A stretch of DNA of 64,000 bases from Nodosilinea sp. WJT8-NPBG4 (GTDB lineage Bacteria; Cyanobacteriota; Cyanobacteriia; Phormidesmidales; Phormidesmidaceae), in NCBI GenBank assembly GCA_019359285.1, contig JAHHHQ010000056.1, forward strand, positions 1-64,000, written 5' to 3'. The translations under genes were made by a program, and so were the position numbers. Below the pieces are notes generated by a model, which saw nothing but the letters and a program-made list of their open reading frames with translations, did not search any database and was not told the DNA's origin. This document shows, in pieces, positions 51,400 to 60,723 of the stretch. Numbering within the stretch: the stretch's first letter is position 1; every line of letters starts with the position of its first letter.

Positions 51400-51945
51400 G
51401 TGTCGTTCCCCTTGTCGCTCAAGCCCCCTACCCCCAAGGAAAGCCCCGTGTTTGAGTACCTGCCCCCTCTCAACGACCACAATCTTCCCTACCCCGACAC
51501 CATTCACCCGATTGTGGTGCACTTCGTGATTGCGATGGTGCTGTTTGCCGTCTTCTGCGATCTAGTGGGTTATTTAACCAAAAACACCCGCCTGTTTGAA
51601 GTGGGCTGGTGGAACATGGTATTCGCCACAGTGTCTATCTTCATCGCCATTATCTTTGGCCAGATCGAAGCCGGTCTAGCAGAACCCTACGCCGCCGCCG
51701 TCAACGACCTGAACTTACACACCCTGATTGGCTGGTCACTTTCGGGCATCATCGCCGCTCTGACCGGCTGGCGCTACATTATTCGCATTCGCACCCCTGA
51801 CCAGTTGCCCATGCCCTACCTAGGCTTAAACGTGCTGCTAACTGGGATTGTGCTCTTCCAAGTTTATTTGGGCGACAAGCTGGTTTGGGTTTATGGGCTG
51901 CACAGCGCGCCCTTAGTAGAAGCCACCCGGGGAGGTCTACTGTGA
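51400..51945 (+). CDS. DUF2231-like membrane protein (first of tandem pair)
   Basis: LPYPDTIHPIVVHFVIAMVLFAVFCDLVGYL, four TM segments. Confidence 0.8.
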   Translation: MSFPLSLKPPTPKESPVFEYLPPLNDHNLPYPDTIHPIVVHFVIAMVLFAVFCDLVGYLTKNTRLFEVGWWNMVFATVSIFIAIIFGQIEAGLAEPYAAAVNDLNLHTLIGWSLSGIIAALTGWRYIIRIRTPDQLPMPYLGLNVLLTGIVLFQVYLGDKLVWVYGLHSAPLVEATRGGLL

Positions 51946-52532
51946 TTGTTTGGTCTTTGGTGGCTAAGACAGGGCCTAACGATCTGCCGTACGCCATTCC
52001 CATTCACCCCAACCTGGTGCATTTGACGCTGGGTCTGTTTATTGTGGCGATTGGCTTTGATATTGTGGGGGCGCTGTTTCCTCTAGAAAAGCGGGTGTTT
52101 AAGTTTTTGGCGATTCCGGCCACCCGCTCCAACTTGTTTGATGTGGGCTGGTACAACATGGTGGCCGCTGCCATCATCACCTTCTTTACTGTTGCTGCTG
52201 GCTTTTACGAAATTTTGCTGGCCGACATGTCGGTGCCTGGGGTCAGTGCCTGGGGGCTAGGGATCAAAGACACCATGGTCTGGCACGGTCTGGGGGGCGT
52301 GCTGATCCTGACGCTGATTGTAGCTATGACCATATGGCGAGGGTTTCAGCGCTATCTGTGGCGGCAAGACCGGGCCCGGCAGGTGCAGTGGAGCTACCTT
52401 TTACTGGGACTAGTCGTCTTTGCGCTGATGTTTGCTCAGGGCACCCTGGGCGCTCACCTGGGAGGTGATTTTGGGGTGCATGTCACGGCCGATCAACTGC
52501 TGCGATCGGGGGGCAACCCCAACCAGATCTAG
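51942..52532 (+). CDS. DUF2231-like membrane protein (second of tandem pair)
   Basis: GTG start overlapping preceding TGA (GTGA); LPYAIPIHPNLVHLTLGLFIVAIGFDIVGALF. Confidence 0.8.
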   Translation: MIVWSLVAKTGPNDLPYAIPIHPNLVHLTLGLFIVAIGFDIVGALFPLEKRVFKFLAIPATRSNLFDVGWYNMVAAAIITFFTVAAGFYEILLADMSVPGVSAWGLGIKDTMVWHGLGGVLILTLIVAMTIWRGFQRYLWRQDRARQVQWSYLLLGLVVFALMFAQGTLGAHLGGDFGVHVTADQLLRSGGNPNQI

Positions 52533-52547
52533 AGGAACCACAGCGAT

Positions 52548-53510
52548 ATGACGACACCGACAACACCGGAAAAACCCCGCAGCCTTTCCTTTCGCACCGT
52601 TGCCCAGCTGGTCGCCTTGGTGATCGCCGATGCCGCAATCAGCGTTTGGGTCGGTCGCCAGGCTTATCTCTGGATGCCGCCCCAGGCCTCAGCCGAGGCA
52701 TTGCTGGTCGACGACCTGTTTGGCTTTTTGACCACCATCGGCAGCTTCATCTTTTTGGGCGTCACCACTGCGCTGCTGTACTCGGTGCTGTTTCAGCGGG
52801 CGGACAAGTACGACATCAGCGATGGCCCCCCGGTCGAAGGCAACCTGCTGGTCGAAGTTCTCTGGACCACGATTCCTTTGGGGCTGGTGATCTGGATTGC
52901 CACCTACAGCTACCAGATTTACGACCAGATGGCGATTCTCGGCCCGATGGAGCACATGAACCACGTGCCCAACCTGGGCCTGATGCCCCCCGCCGAGGCC
53001 GCAACCCTGCCCGCCGTGCCCGAGAAAACCCCGATCGAAGTCCATGTGCGCCAGTGGGCCTGGGAGTTTCACTACCCCGATCAAAACATCATCAGCACCG
53101 AGTTGCACCTGCCGGTGAACGAGCGGGCCAGGTTAAAGCTGATTTCTGAAGACGTACTGCACGGGTTCTACGTGCCCGCCTTTCGCGTCAAGCAGGATGT
53201 GATTCCCGGCAGCACCATCGACTTTGGTTTTATGCCCATCCGCGAGGGGCGCTACCGGCTGCGCGACTCTGACTACAGCGGCACCTACTTTGCCGCTAAC
53301 CAGGGCATTGTGGTGGTTGAGTCGGCCGAGGCCTACCAGCAGTGGCTGGCCACCGCCGCTCAGCAGCCCCTCACCGAGGCTGACAATCGCGCCTTTCGCG
53401 AATTCACTAAATTGGGCGATCGCCCCATCAGCGCCGGCTGGAAAACCGTCGAACCGGCTCCACCACCCCGTGTAAATTTTGCCAGCTCTGAGGAAGATAG
53501 CTATGAGTAA
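52548..53510 (+). CDS. ctaC: Cytochrome c/quinol oxidase subunit II, CuA-less (ARTO-type)
   Basis: TM pair and cupredoxin domain VRQWAWEFHYPDQN, VLHGFYVPAFRVKQDVIPG; CuA Cys region replaced by RDSDYSGTYFAANQGIVVVES. Confidence 0.88.
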   Translation: MTTPTTPEKPRSLSFRTVAQLVALVIADAAISVWVGRQAYLWMPPQASAEALLVDDLFGFLTTIGSFIFLGVTTALLYSVLFQRADKYDISDGPPVEGNLLVEVLWTTIPLGLVIWIATYSYQIYDQMAILGPMEHMNHVPNLGLMPPAEAATLPAVPEKTPIEVHVRQWAWEFHYPDQNIISTELHLPVNERARLKLISEDVLHGFYVPAFRVKQDVIPGSTIDFGFMPIREGRYRLRDSDYSGTYFAANQGIVVVESAEAYQQWLATAAQQPLTEADNRAFREFTKLGDRPISAGWKTVEPAPPPRVNFASSEEDSYE

Positions 53511-55188
53511 TGCGTCGCTCGATGCGATCGCCGCCAAGAGCGATCAGCCGTTTCCCGGTGCTCCCAACAACTGGCGACGGTTTTTCAGCTTCAGCACCGA
53601 CCACAAGGTGATTGGCATTCAGTACATGGTCACCGCCTTTGTGTTCTTCCTGATCGGCGGGCTGCTGGCTATGGTCATGCGGGGTGAGCTAATTACCCCC
53701 GAGGCCGACTTGGTCGATCGCACCGTCTACAATGCCCTGTTCACCATGCACGGCACCATCATGCTGTTCATGTGGACCTTCCCGATGCTCAACGGGTTGT
53801 CCAACTACCTAGTGCCCTTGATGATTGGGGCGCGGGATATGGCCTTCCCCCGGCTCAACGCCGCCGCTTTCTGGCTAGTGCCGGTGTTTGGCACCCTGCT
53901 GATGGTCAGTTTCTTTGTGCCGGGCGGGCCGTCGCAGTCGGGCTGGTGGGCCTACCCCCCGGTCAGTCTGCAAAATCCCACCGGCAATCTCATTAACGGC
54001 CAGGTGCTGTGGCTGCTGGCGGTGGCCCTCTCGGGCGTCTCCTCGATTATGGGGGCGGTCAACTTTGTCACCACCATCTTTCGCATGCGCGCCCCAGGCA
54101 TGGGCTGGTTTAGAATGCCCGCCTTTTGCTGGACGGTGCTCAGCGCCCAGATGATTCAGCTTTTTGGTTTGCCCTCCCTGACAGCGGGGGCCGTGATGCT
54201 GCTGCTGGATTTGACGGCAGGCACCAGCTTTTTCGACCCGGCTAAGGGCGGCGACCCAGTGCTGTATCAACACTTCTTTTGGTTCTACTCCCACCCGGCG
54301 GTTTACGTGATTATTCTGCCGATCTTTGGCACATTTTCTGAGATTTTTCCGGTCTACGCCCGCAAACCCCTGTTTGGCTACCGATTTGTGGTGGTGTCTT
54401 CGGTGATCATCACCGTGCTCAGCGCCATGGTGTGGGTGCACCACATGTTTGCTAGCGGCACCCCCAGCTGGATGCGGATGCTGTTTATGTTCTCCACCAT
54501 GCTGATTTCGGTGCCCACCGGGGTAAAGGTATTTGCCTGGGTAGCCACGGTATGGGGCGGCAAACTGCGGCTCGATACTCCCATGTTGTTTGCCCTGGGC
54601 GGCCTGGTCTGCTTTTTGTTTGCGGGCATTACCGGCGTCATGCTGGGGGCCGTGCCCTTCGACATCCACGTCAACAACACCTACTTTGTGGTGGGCCATT
54701 TCCACTACGTGATCTATGGCGCTACGGTGATGGGTATCTACGCCGCCATCTACCACTGGTTCCCTAAGATGACGGGCCACATGTATTACGAGGGGCTGGG
54801 CAAGCTGCACTTTGCCCTCACCTTCATCGGCGTCAACCTCAATTTCTTCCCCATGCACCCTCTGGGGCTAATGGGTATGCCCCGACGGGTAGCCTCCTAC
54901 GACCCCGAGTTTGCCTACTGGAACGTGATTGCTAGTTTGGGTGGCTTTTTGCTGGGGGTTTCAACCCTGCCCTTTATTCTCAATATCGTGAGCTCCTGGG
55001 TGCTGGGCAAGCGAGCCCCGGCCAACCCTTGGAATGCGATCGGTCTGGAGTGGCTGATTTCTTCGCCGCCGCCGGTCGAAAATTTTGAAGAAATTCCGAT
55101 TGTCGTGTCTGGCCCCTACGGTTATGGCTCCGATGAATCTTTAGTTGCCAACAATCCCGCTGGAGAGTTGATCAGTGAGCACAGCTAA
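53503..55188 (+). CDS. ctaD: Heme-copper oxidase subunit I
   Basis: FTMHGTIMLFMW, FWFYSHPAVYV, WVHHMF, VVGHFHYVIYGA. Confidence 0.95.
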   Translation: MSNASLDAIAAKSDQPFPGAPNNWRRFFSFSTDHKVIGIQYMVTAFVFFLIGGLLAMVMRGELITPEADLVDRTVYNALFTMHGTIMLFMWTFPMLNGLSNYLVPLMIGARDMAFPRLNAAAFWLVPVFGTLLMVSFFVPGGPSQSGWWAYPPVSLQNPTGNLINGQVLWLLAVALSGVSSIMGAVNFVTTIFRMRAPGMGWFRMPAFCWTVLSAQMIQLFGLPSLTAGAVMLLLDLTAGTSFFDPAKGGDPVLYQHFFWFYSHPAVYVIILPIFGTFSEIFPVYARKPLFGYRFVVVSSVIITVLSAMVWVHHMFASGTPSWMRMLFMFSTMLISVPTGVKVFAWVATVWGGKLRLDTPMLFALGGLVCFLFAGITGVMLGAVPFDIHVNNTYFVVGHFHYVIYGATVMGIYAAIYHWFPKMTGHMYYEGLGKLHFALTFIGVNLNFFPMHPLGLMGMPRRVASYDPEFAYWNVIASLGGFLLGVSTLPFILNIVSSWVLGKRAPANPWNAIGLEWLISSPPPVENFEEIPIVVSGPYGYGSDESLVANNPAGELISEHS

Positions 55189-55780
55189 CCTCGATCCCAC
55201 CCTCAATACCCACAGCGCCCACGCCGCCGAGCACGAAGAAGAAGACCATCGCATGTTTGGCTTCATCATCTTTCTGCTGTCAGAAAGCGTGATTTTCTTG
55301 AGCTTTTTTGTAGGCTACATTGTCTACAAAACCAATCTTACCGACTGGTTGCCGGCAGGCGTCGAGGGTCTAGAGGTGCGCGAACCGCTGATCAATACCA
55401 TCGTGCTGGTGTCGAGCAGTTTTGTGATTTACTTTGCCGAGCGGTTTTTGCGCAAAGAAAATCTCTGGGGCTTTCGCGCCTTTTGGCTGTTGACCATTGC
55501 TATGGGCAGCTTCTTTCTCTACGGCCAGGCGGTGGAGTGGATGGGGCTGCCCTTTGGCTTTACTGACGGTGTGTTTGGTGGCACCTTCTACCTGCTGACC
55601 GGCTTCCACGGCCTGCACGTGATGACTGGCGTGCTCTTGCAGGGGATTATGCTGGGGCGATCGTTTTTGCCCAACAATTATGCCGGGGGCGAGTTTGGCG
55701 TGGCAGCAACCTCGTTGTTTTGGCACTTCGTCGACGTAATTTGGATCATCCTGTTTATCTTGATCTACGTTTGGCAGTAA
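55175..55780 (+). CDS. ctaE: Heme-copper oxidase subunit III
   Basis: FGFIIFLLSESVIFLSFFVGYI; GTFYLLTGFHGLHVMTGV; SLFWHFVDVIWIILFILIYVW. Confidence 0.94.
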   Translation: MSTANLDPTLNTHSAHAAEHEEEDHRMFGFIIFLLSESVIFLSFFVGYIVYKTNLTDWLPAGVEGLEVREPLINTIVLVSSSFVIYFAERFLRKENLWGFRAFWLLTIAMGSFFLYGQAVEWMGLPFGFTDGVFGGTFYLLTGFHGLHVMTGVLLQGIMLGRSFLPNNYAGGEFGVAATSLFWHFVDVIWIILFILIYVWQ

Positions 55781-55856
55781 TCGACTATTCAAAAACCGGC
55801 AGTCGGGTGTTACAGGCTACTTAAAGAAGAAATTCTGACGCTCCCTGAAAGCTCCA

Positions 55857-57383
55857 TTGGTAAGGAATCCCATGATTATCGACGACCAGCACTACGACGT
55901 GATCATTGTCGGTACCGGAGCGGGGGGCGGTACTTTGGCACGCAAGCTTGCGCCCTCGGGTAAGCGGATTTTGCTGCTAGAGCGCGGCAGCGCGATGCCC
56001 TTGGAAGAGCAAAATATCAGCGATGTGGATATCTTTGAAAAGCAGCGCTACCACGCTCCCGAGCAGTGGTACGACGGCGAGGGTGAACCCTTTACGCCAC
56101 AGATGAAGTATGCGATCGGTGGCAACACCAAGATCTACGGGGCTGCCCTGCAGCGCATGCGTGAAAAAGACTTTGAAATGGTGAATCACCAAGACGGCCC
56201 TTCGCCTGAGTGGTGCCTCAAGTACAGTGACTTTGAGCCTTACTACACCGAGGCGGAGGCGATGTATCAGGTGCATGGTCAGGGTGGGATAGATCCTACT
56301 GAGCCAAGCCGAAGCGGGGATTTTGCCTATCCGCCGATCGCCCACGATCCCACCATTCAGCCCGTAGTAGAGGGCATTGCTAACCAAGGTTGCCACCCCT
56401 ATCCGCTGCCGATATCGCTATCGCTGCGGGAGGATGACCCGACCGGGGATGCTGAGGTGTTTGGAGTCAATCCGGCTTTAGATTTTGGCAACGTTACCCT
56501 CAAGACCTCGGCTAAAGTTACCGGCATTCTCACTAACCCGGCGGGGACAGCGGTCAAGGCGGTGCAGGCCGAGATCAACGGACAGCTCTATATCTTTATG
56601 GCCAACATCGTTGTGCTGGCCTGCGGGGCCGTGAATTCGGCAGCGCTGCTGCTGCAATCGGTCAACGAGAAGCACCCCCACGGGTTGGCAAACAGCTCTG
56701 ATCAGGTGGGTCGCAACCTGATGAAGACTCAGCTGAGTTCGATTGTGCAGGTCACGGCCCAGTCCAACTCTGGAAAATTTCCGCGATCGGTGGGCATCAA
56801 CGACTACTACTGGGGCGACAGCCAGGTCGACTATCCCATGGGCCACATACAAAACATGGGCGGAGTGCTGCAAGACGCCATCTTTGCCGAGTCGCCGCCG
56901 GTGCTCTCGCTGGTTACCAAGTTTATGCCCAACTTCGGGCTAAAGCAGCTGGCGACGCGATCGATCGCCTGGTGGGCCATGACCGAGGTGCTGCCCGACC
57001 CCAAAAACCGGGTGACGGTGAAGGACGGCAAGCTCTCGGTGGCATTCACCGCCAACAACGCCGAAGCCCACGATCGCCTCGTGTATCGCTGGCTCGACGT
57101 GCTCAAGTCAGTCGAAAAAGACAGCAGCCTGTTCTCGCGATCGGGCCTGCACCCGCGCGGCGAGGTGCCCCAGTCGGTGATGGCTTACCAGTGTGGCACC
57201 TGCCGCATGGGCACTGACCCCACCAACTTCGTACTCGACGTTAACTGCCGCGCCCACGAGCTCGATAACCTCTACGTGGTCGACAGCAGCTTTATGCCCT
57301 CCAGCGCCAGCGTGGGGGTAGCGCTGACGGTGATTGCCAATGCCCTGCGAGTGGGCGAGCATCTGCTGGAGAGGCTGCGGTAA
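55857..57383 (+). CDS. GMC family oxidoreductase
   Basis: YDVIIVGTGAGGGTLARKLAPSGKRILLLERG; VVDSSFMPSSASVGVALTVIANALRVGEHL. Confidence 0.9.
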   Translation: MVRNPMIIDDQHYDVIIVGTGAGGGTLARKLAPSGKRILLLERGSAMPLEEQNISDVDIFEKQRYHAPEQWYDGEGEPFTPQMKYAIGGNTKIYGAALQRMREKDFEMVNHQDGPSPEWCLKYSDFEPYYTEAEAMYQVHGQGGIDPTEPSRSGDFAYPPIAHDPTIQPVVEGIANQGCHPYPLPISLSLREDDPTGDAEVFGVNPALDFGNVTLKTSAKVTGILTNPAGTAVKAVQAEINGQLYIFMANIVVLACGAVNSAALLLQSVNEKHPHGLANSSDQVGRNLMKTQLSSIVQVTAQSNSGKFPRSVGINDYYWGDSQVDYPMGHIQNMGGVLQDAIFAESPPVLSLVTKFMPNFGLKQLATRSIAWWAMTEVLPDPKNRVTVKDGKLSVAFTANNAEAHDRLVYRWLDVLKSVEKDSSLFSRSGLHPRGEVPQSVMAYQCGTCRMGTDPTNFVLDVNCRAHELDNLYVVDSSFMPSSASVGVALTVIANALRVGEHLLERLR

Positions 57384-57388
57384 ACGCC

Positions 57389-58096
57389 TTAAGTCACTAG
57401 GGTGACGGTGCCGGTATCGAGGTCGTAGCGGGCACCAACCACCTGAAGCTGGCCCGACCGCTGGCGATCGCGCACCAGCGACGACCTCAACACCTGCTCG
57501 ACCTGGTAGCGCACGTTGGCCGTCACGGCGTTGTCCACTGCATCCCCAGGCTGCCCCTGCACCTGGTTCACCGCCGGCAAAATTGCCTGGACAAAGGTAC
57601 CGATATCTCCCGGTAGCGGTTCATTTTTTACGGCTGCTGTCACTGCGCCACAGCGCTCATGGCCCAGCACCATCAGCAGTGGAGTTTCCAGCAGCTCCAC
57701 TGCATACTCAATGCTGCCCACCACCTCAGGCGTGGCAATATTGCCCGCCACTCGCACATCAAAGATGTCGCCTAGGCCCTGATCAAAGATGATCTCAGCC
57801 GCCACCCGCGAGTCGGCACAGCTGAGCACTGTGGCGAAGGGATGCTGGGACTGAGTCAGTTCTAGCACCCGCTCCTCCGACTGGTCGGGGTGTTCGAGGT
57901 GGTGCCCAGTAAACCGCTGGTTACCGTTTAGCAACCGCTGCAGCGCCTCATCAGGGCTGAGGGATGACGGTGCTAACGTCGCCCCCGCTGCCGATTTCAT
58001 CGGCCAGAGCGCTGGGCTCAGCGCCGCTAACCCCAATAATCCACCGCCAAAAGTCAGCACCCGACGGCGATCAATACCTCTATCGCTATGGTCCAT
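57389..58096 (-). CDS. Beta-carbonic anhydrase with Tat-type signal
   Basis: RRRVLTFGGGLLGLAAL twin-Arg signal; CADSRV, GHERCGAV zinc motifs. Start at 58096 (MDHSDRGIDRRR) preferred. Confidence 0.88.
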   Translation of the reverse strand: MDHSDRGIDRRRVLTFGGGLLGLAALSPALWPMKSAAGATLAPSSLSPDEALQRLLNGNQRFTGHHLEHPDQSEERVLELTQSQHPFATVLSCADSRVAAEIIFDQGLGDIFDVRVAGNIATPEVVGSIEYAVELLETPLLMVLGHERCGAVTAAVKNEPLPGDIGTFVQAILPAVNQVQGQPGDAVDNAVTANVRYQVEQVLRSSLVRDRQRSGQLQVVGARYDLDTGTVTLVT

Positions 58097-58107
58097 AACG
58101 CAATTCC

Positions 58108-58419
58108 TTACAGCGACGCCACACATTTCACGGAACGGATTTCCATTACATCGGAGATGTAACAGGTGCCGCCAAATTTGTTCAGCAGCGGCCGCACGTT
58201 CTCGGCCACGGTTTTGATTTCGTCAGGCATGCAAAACGCGACGATGTAGACGTTGTCAAGCATGGTCATGTCGAGGTCTTCGCTGCCGCCTCGCAGCCCC
58301 TCGCCCTCTACGTTGCGAATCACCGCGTGACCGTGAACTCCTGATTTTTTTAGGCTCTCTAAAATCTTGGCCAGCTCAAAGGAGTTGGCAATAATCTCAA
58401 TTTTTTTTACAAGGTGCAT
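58108..58419 (-). CDS. PII-like (SbtB/CPII-like) protein
   Basis: 103 aa; KKIEIIANSFELAKILESLKKSGVHGHAVIRNVEGEGLRGG...; adjacent to SbtA-like permease. Confidence 0.75.
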   Translation of the reverse strand: MHLVKKIEIIANSFELAKILESLKKSGVHGHAVIRNVEGEGLRGGSEDLDMTMLDNVYIVAFCMPDEIKTVAENVRPLLNKFGGTCYISDVMEIRSVKCVASL

Positions 58420-58422
58420 GGC

Positions 58423-59397
58423 TTAGCTCCACAACAGGTTAATGCCGTACAGATAAAGCGGAATTCCGACAGTAATGTTGAACGGAAACGTGACCGCTAA
58501 AGCCGTAGAAACGTACAGGCTCGGGTTGGCCTCGGGCACCGTTAGCCGCATGGCTGCTGGCACCGCAATATAGGATGCGCTGGCACACAGCACAGCAAAT
58601 AGGAGGGCATTACCTTGGGACATATTGATCGCCCTGGCGATTAGCAATCCAACGCCTGCATTCAGTATTGGGATCAGTATGGCAAATGAAATTAGGAACA
58701 AGCCGGTTTTTTGCAAGTCTTTAATGCGCCGAGCCGCGACTAGGCCCATGTCGAGCAAGAAGAAGGTCAGCACCCCGTAGAACATCTGCTGGGTGAAGGG
58801 CGACAAGACTTCCCAACCGTGCTCTCCAGTGAGCACACCGATGATTAAGCTGCCGACCAGCAGAAAGACCGAGCTGTTGAGAAAGGCATCTCGCAAAACC
58901 TCAGACCAAACAAATTCTCGATTTTCGTCCCTAGCGAAGAAATTTACTAGAATCAGCCCGACAATGATGGCGGGGGATTCCATTAGGGCCAGGGCGGCCA
59001 CCATAAACCCGTCAAAGGGCATGCCCAACTCGGTGAGGAAGGCGCTGGCCGTAATGAAGGTAACGGCGCTGATCGAACCGTAGGTGGCTGCGATCGCTGC
59101 TGAGTCGTAGGTGTCGAGCTTCAGCCGCAGAATAAAAAACGTGTATAGCGGCACGACGCAGGCCATTACGATCGCCGCCAAAATCGTCAGAACTACCTGC
59201 TGGTTGATACCACTTTTGGTTAGCTCAACCCCACCTTTAAACCCAATCGATAACAGCAAATACAGAGAAAATAGCTTTGGAATTGGCGGCGGGATCTCTA
59301 AATCAGATTTGACTAAAACAGCTATCATTCCCAAAAAGAAAAATAGCACCGGAGGATTCAGAATGTTGGACATGATCAAGTTGGCATTCATGTCCAC
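58423..59397 (-). CDS. Sodium-dependent bicarbonate transporter superfamily permease (SbtA-like)
   Basis: IPPPIPKLFSLYLLLSIGFKGGVELTKSG; ASASYIAVPAAMRLTVPEANPSLYVSTALAVTFPFNITVGIPLY. Confidence 0.85.
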   Translation of the reverse strand: MDMNANLIMSNILNPPVLFFFLGMIAVLVKSDLEIPPPIPKLFSLYLLLSIGFKGGVELTKSGINQQVVLTILAAIVMACVVPLYTFFILRLKLDTYDSAAIAATYGSISAVTFITASAFLTELGMPFDGFMVAALALMESPAIIVGLILVNFFARDENREFVWSEVLRDAFLNSSVFLLVGSLIIGVLTGEHGWEVLSPFTQQMFYGVLTFFLLDMGLVAARRIKDLQKTGLFLISFAILIPILNAGVGLLIARAINMSQGNALLFAVLCASASYIAVPAAMRLTVPEANPSLYVSTALAVTFPFNITVGIPLYLYGINLLWS

Positions 59398-59756
59398 CTC
59401 TTCTGATGCAGATATTGCCGAAACTTAAACAAACTTTGCATGCTGTCAACTATTATTGCCCTACGCCCCCATGGTGTATCGCGTCGAATCCCCTCCTGTC
59501 AATGGTTTCGTGAAAATCTTTGCCGATCTGCCAACGGGTAGAACGGTCGTTTTTTGAACTGTTCGAAACCTTTTTAGAAATATTGAAAAGGCAGAGCTAT
59601 TAAGGAGTCGGTGGAAAGTTTTGGGTTATTCACTATTTTATCCTTGTCAAAATGCTCATGAGAGATGGGTAATGCTGAATTCTACTTAAACTCTATTCAA
59701 AACAGTATGCTCGACGGGGGCAGCGGGTCGAACTTACACCAATAGCTAAACTGCTC

Positions 59757-59790
59757 AAAAAAAAGGAGCTAGCCGCAACGGCCAACTCCT
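59757..59790 (-). terminator. Intrinsic terminator downstream of HCP
   Basis: rc AGGAGTTGGCCG TTG CGGCTAGCTCCT + T8. Confidence 0.7.
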
Positions 59791-59997
59791 AAAATTTATT
59801 GTTCTGTCAAATTCAAATATGCAGATTGGGCAAAGTGCTAGCGGAGCCTCGCAAAGCCAATTGTTGCTCAGCCAGAATCCACTTACCCGGCTACAAACAT
59901 GTCGACTTCTGATGTGAATAGACGGCAGTAGCTAACTACAAATTATTTGTTAGCCGGTGCCCATCGGGGGCATCTGCTGCTACCCGAGAGTGACCTT

Positions 59998-60450
59998 TTA
60001 CGCACCCATGCCGGTAACTGCGTCGCGGGTAAAGGTAATCCGCTGCTCAAAGTCTAAGGCTTTGATTTGATCGACAAACCCCTGGGTGTGCTCAGGCAAA
60101 GAGTAGTCGCTGGGGACGTTAATGATCTCGCCCGACTCCATACCCTGGGCCAGTAGTAGCCAAGTCTCTAGCTTCGACGAGGGGCTGAGGGCACCATACT
60201 GTTTGCTGATGTCGGTATCAGCTCGGTTGGCGATATCACGCTGAGCTTGAAGTTGGTCATCTTTGGACAGAACGACTATGTGGTCGTAGAGGGTTTGGCC
60301 CATTCCTTCTACCTTGCTGTCGGGGTTAGGATTGAGCTGATCTTTGATGTCCAAATAGCCGTACCACAACAGCGCTAGCTGGGTGTCAGCATCGAAGTTT
60401 TCAAACTGTTGTAGAGGCTCTTTAATCGTGTCTAGAGTTGAGTTAGTCAT
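59998..60450 (-). CDS. Helical carotenoid protein (OCP N-terminal domain homolog, stand-alone)
   Basis: FDADTQLALLWYGYLDIKDQLNPNP... SSKLETWLLLAQGMESGEI...; 150 aa, no C-terminal NTF2-like domain. Confidence 0.85.
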   Translation of the reverse strand: MTNSTLDTIKEPLQQFENFDADTQLALLWYGYLDIKDQLNPNPDSKVEGMGQTLYDHIVVLSKDDQLQAQRDIANRADTDISKQYGALSPSSKLETWLLLAQGMESGEIINVPSDYSLPEHTQGFVDQIKALDFEQRITFTRDAVTGMGA

Positions 60451-60723
60451 GGGGACTTCCTGTGTAAGGTTCTGCGCTGTGCTTTTCCGCCAAAACCTGA
60501 GTTCAAGCTGAACTAAAGTTTTGAAAAGGTTAGCCGAACAACGCTTTCGTTACAGACCTTAACGATTAAAGGCAAGTGATGTTGTCTGCCAGAAGGGATA
60601 ACCCATAAACCTTCGATTTGACAGAGTGACAAGGTTGCACAGGAGACCTTAGGGGGGCAAGAGGCGGCGATCGCCTCCAAACGCTTTTTAACGGCGTGCT
60701 TGGACTCACACTTGCGCTATTCC

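Noticed and set aside
53875-54858. 327-aa minus ORF antisense to ctaD
   Set aside because: His/Gln/Lys-rich shadow ORF of a high-GC coding strand; ctaD is unambiguous.
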